DNA of 36,083 bases, taken from the NCBI GenBank assembly GCA_027483795.1, contig JAIXTT010000052.1:1-36083 (forward strand). Reading direction: 5' to 3'. Source of the DNA: Hyphomicrobiales bacterium (GTDB taxonomy: Bacteria > Pseudomonadota > Alphaproteobacteria > Rhizobiales > Beijerinckiaceae). The notes beneath the pieces were generated by a model, which saw nothing but the letters and a program-made list of their open reading frames with translations, was not told the DNA's origin and searched no databases. Below are positions 34,207-36,083 of the stretch, one piece after another (position 1 is the stretch's first letter; each line of letters begins with the position of its first letter). The position numbers were made by a program, and so were the translations under genes.

Positions 34207-34295
34207 CGAACTCAGGCTTCCGCCGCTCGGTTCGACGGGACCTTGTGTTTCAACCGCGTCGACCGGCGTCGGCGCCATTCAACGGGGGTTTCCAA

Positions 34296-34637
34296 ATGTT
34301 CAACCAGTTCGAAGATTTCCAGAAGCTCGGCAAAGAGAACGTGGACGTCGCGGTGAAGAGCTTCGGCGCGACCACCAAGTCGGTTCAGGCGCTCGCCACC
34401 GAGACCGCCGACTATTCGAAGAAGGCTTTCGAGCATTCTTCGGCCGTGTTCGAGAAGCTCGCCGGCGCGAAGACGGTCGACAAGGCCCTCGAGATCCAGA
34501 CGGCCTATGTGAAGGAAGCCTATGAAGGCTTCGTCGCCTATTCCTCGAAGGTCGGCGAGCTCGTCACGACGATCGCCAAGGACTCGGTGAAGCCCTACGA
34601 GACCATCATCACCAAGGCGACCGCCGCGGCGAAGTGA
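34296..34637 (+). CDS. Phasin-family protein
   Basis: A 113-residue, highly helical, amphipathic protein that coats polyhydroxyalkanoate granules. The pattern MFNQFEDFQKLGKENVDVAV, followed by TTKSVQALATETADYSKKAF and AYVKEAYEGFVAYSSKVGEL, is the Phasin_2 type of rhizobia. There are no cysteines or prolines apart from one near the end (KPYET), which is usual. GGGGG a few bases upstream supports the ATG at 34296. A strong promoter with an inverted repeat precedes it and a strong terminator follows, so it is a single-gene unit, probably highly expressed. No synthase or depolymerase genes are in the window. Confidence 0.9.
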   Translation: MFNQFEDFQKLGKENVDVAVKSFGATTKSVQALATETADYSKKAFEHSSAVFEKLAGAKTVDKALEIQTAYVKEAYEGFVAYSSKVGELVTTIAKDSVKPYETIITKATAAAK

Positions 34638-34643
34638 GTCGCG

Positions 34644-34710
34644 CCGCCCCGATCGGGGCGGTCGACGAGCGAGAACGACGGGCCCGGCCGATGCCGGGCC
34701 TTTTTCTTTT
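34644..34710 (+). terminator. Terminator after the phasin gene
   Basis: GGCCCGGC (34681-34688) pairs perfectly with GCCGGGCC (34693-34700) around CGAT and is followed by TTTTTCTTTTT. A second hairpin, CCGCCCC-GATC-GGGGCGG (34644-34661), precedes it. The T-tract hairpin is a textbook intrinsic terminator. Confidence 0.9.
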
Positions 34711-34884
34711 TCCGCCGTCCGGGCGTTTCTTTTTACGGTTTCGGCCCGATAATTCGAACGGACCGATGGTCGCGCCGTCTGGCGATGCGCCGGCGGGCAC
34801 TATACATTTCTCCATGAGACGCACTTTCGCCGCATCCGTTCTCCTCTTTCGTGGCGGGTGCAGCAGTCGAGGTATCGATCGAAG

Positions 34885-35286
34885 ATGCTCGTGACAGGAG
34901 AATGGTCGTCGGCGACCTCGGGATCGAACGGCGCGACGGGTCCGACCGTCGGCGCCGCCGGCTCGGGGCGGCCGGGCGACCCGCGCGACGGGTCGGGTAC
35001 GGCCGTCGTCACGCGGACGCGTCCGCAGACGAAACGGCCCAGTCTCTATCGCGTTCTGTTGCTGAACGACGACTACACGCCGATGGAGTTCGTGGTTCAC
35101 GTCCTCCAGCGCTTCTTCAACAAGAATTCCGAAGAGGCGACACGGATCATGCTGCACGTCCACCACCACGGGGTGGGCGAATGCGGGGTGTTCACCTACG
35201 AGGTGGCCGAAACCAAGGTCACGACCGTCATGGACTTCGCCAGGAAACACCAGCATCCGCTTCAATGCGTGATGGAAAAGAAGTAG
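34885..35286 (+). CDS. clpS: ATP-dependent Clp protease adaptor ClpS
   Basis: A 133-residue adaptor that recognises N-degron residues (Leu, Phe, Tyr, Trp) and delivers the proteins to ClpAP. The core starts near residue 53 ([21 protein letters not shown]), with the pocket residues in NDDYTPMEF (61-69) and His93 in MLHVHHHG. It ends with [20 protein letters not shown]. The N-terminal part of about 50 residues is Gly/Ser/Thr-rich and likely disordered; the family's N-extension contacts ClpA. The start is uncertain: the ATG at 34885 is preferred over a GTG at 34858, but neither has a strong ribosome binding site. clpA begins 14 bases after the stop. Confidence 0.93.
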   Translation: MLVTGEWSSATSGSNGATGPTVGAAGSGRPGDPRDGSGTAVVTRTRPQTKRPSLYRVLLLNDDYTPMEFVVHVLQRFFNKNSEEATRIMLHVHHHGVGECGVFTYEVAETKVTTVMDFARKHQHPLQCVMEKK

Positions 35287-35300
35287 GGACGACCGCCGCG

Positions 35301-36083
35301 ATGCCCTCGTTTTCACGCAGTCTCGAAAACTCCCTCCACAAGGCGCTCGCCTATGCCAACGAGCGCCGCCACGAATATGCGACGCTGGAGCATCTCCTGC
35401 TCGCCCTGATCGACGATCAGGACGCGGCGGCGGTGATGCGGGCCTGCAGCGTCGATCTCGATCTGCTTCGTCGCAACCTCGTCCAATATGTGGACGACGA
35501 TCTCGCCAATCTCGTGGGCGACGGCGACGACGCCAAGCCGACGGCGGGCTTCCAGCGCGTGATCCAGCGCGCGGTGATCCATGTCCAATCTTCGGGACGG
35601 GAAGAGGTGACGGGGGCGAACGTGCTCGTGGCGATCTTCGCCGAGCGCGAGAGCCACGCCGCCTACTTCCTGCAGGAACAGGACATGACGCGCTACGACG
35701 CGGTCAACTACATCTCCCACGGCATCGCCAAGCGCGCGGGCCTCGGCGAGAGCCGCCCGAGCCAAAGCGCCGACGAGGAGCGCTCGGACGGCCCCGCCCG
35801 GCAGGGCGGCGGCGAGGAACAGCAGGGCGGCCGCGCCAAGAAGGGCGAGGCGCTCGACGCCTATTGCATCAATCTCAACAAGAAGGCCCGTGATGGCCGC
35901 ATCGATCCGCTGATCGGCCGCGCAGGCGAGGTGCAGCGCACGATTCAGGTTCTCTGCCGGCGGCAGAAGAACAACCCGCTGCTCGTCGGCGACCCCGGCG
36001 TCGGCAAGACCGCCATCGCCGAGGGGCTCGCGCTCAAGATCATTCGGGGCGAAGTGCCGGAAGTGCTCGAGGACGCGACGGTC
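35301..36083 (+). CDS. clpA: ATP-dependent Clp protease ATP-binding subunit ClpA, N-terminal part
   Basis: The first 261 codons are present and the gene runs off the right edge of the window. It starts [20 protein letters not shown], the Clp N-domain that binds ClpS, with [15 protein letters not shown] and the second repeat ([16 protein letters not shown]). A linker of about 35 residues rich in G, E, Q and R follows (about 150-185). The first AAA+ domain begins with [11 protein letters not shown] and Walker A GDPGVGKT, Lys236. ClpA unfolds substrates and threads them into ClpP. AGGGA lies about 12 bases before the ATG. Translation of clpS and clpA is probably linked. Confidence 0.95.
   Translation, partial: MPSFSRSLENSLHKALAYANERRHEYATLEHLLLALIDDQDAAAVMRACSVDLDLLRRNLVQYVDDDLANLVGDGDDAKPTAGFQRVIQRAVIHVQSSGREEVTGANVLVAIFAERESHAAYFLQEQDMTRYDAVNYISHGIAKRAGLGESRPSQSADEERSDGPARQGGGEEQQGGRAKKGEALDAYCINLNKKARDGRIDPLIGRAGEVQRTIQVLCRRQKNNPLLVGDPGVGKTAIAEGLALKIIRGEVPEVLEDATV

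Overview
The window is GC-rich, densely coded chromosomal DNA from an alphaproteobacterium, most likely of the order Hyphomicrobiales (Rhizobiales). The main clues are the L17 end of a ribosomal-protein operon, a phasin gene beside clpS-clpA, DUF1489 and DUF599 proteins, a Bpt-type leucyltransferase, mitochondrial-type propionyl- and methylcrotonyl-CoA carboxylases, and intergenic repeats of the kind that yield spurious 'MPA-AG-' peptides. I cannot name the family or genus. I see no prophage, insertion sequence, integron or CRISPR array, and the content looks like core or near-core chromosome.

Layout. 1-275: C-terminus of rplQ and its terminator. 279-6244: an unrecognised protein (minus strand), pccB, an MhqD-like hydrolase (minus), a small unknown protein, and pccA; together pccB and pccA give propionyl-CoA carboxylase. 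6346-10737: a gamma-glutamylcyclotransferase-like protein, an LplT-like transporter, lipB (minus), tRNA-Leu(GAG) with terminator, and the Mg2+ channel gene mgtE. 10856-15638: ivd, a small methyltransferase-like protein (minus), an aldo/keto reductase plus YdcF pair, and a DUF599-DUF3253 pair (minus). 15639-16018: repeat-bearing spacer. 16019-19584: mccB-mccA, methylcrotonyl-CoA carboxylase. With ivd, this covers two successive steps of leucine catabolism.

19625-22942: bpt (minus), an RDD membrane protein (minus), a CAP-domain lipoprotein, and rimO. 22976-25642: a sulfur/persulfide module. An ArsR repressor with a BigR/SqrR-like cysteine pair, a rhodanese with a membrane anchor, and a TSUP exporter lie on minus, divergent from a persulfide-dioxygenase-like metallo-beta-lactamase-fold protein. 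An inverted repeat sits in the shared promoter region. 25670-30332: a BMP-type ABC importer (ATPase, two permeases, binding protein; minus), probably for nucleosides.

30537-32528: a DUF1489 protein, then a VWA-domain protein whose stop overlaps the start of a membrane-anchored J-domain protein. This coupled pair is the least explained system here. 32588-34012: a D,D-carboxypeptidase with a SPOR domain (minus). 34158-34637: a phasin gene with a promoter flanked by a large imperfect inverted repeat. 34885-36083: clpS and the 5' part of clpA. With bpt, these are the adaptor, unfoldase and transferase of the bacterial N-degron route.
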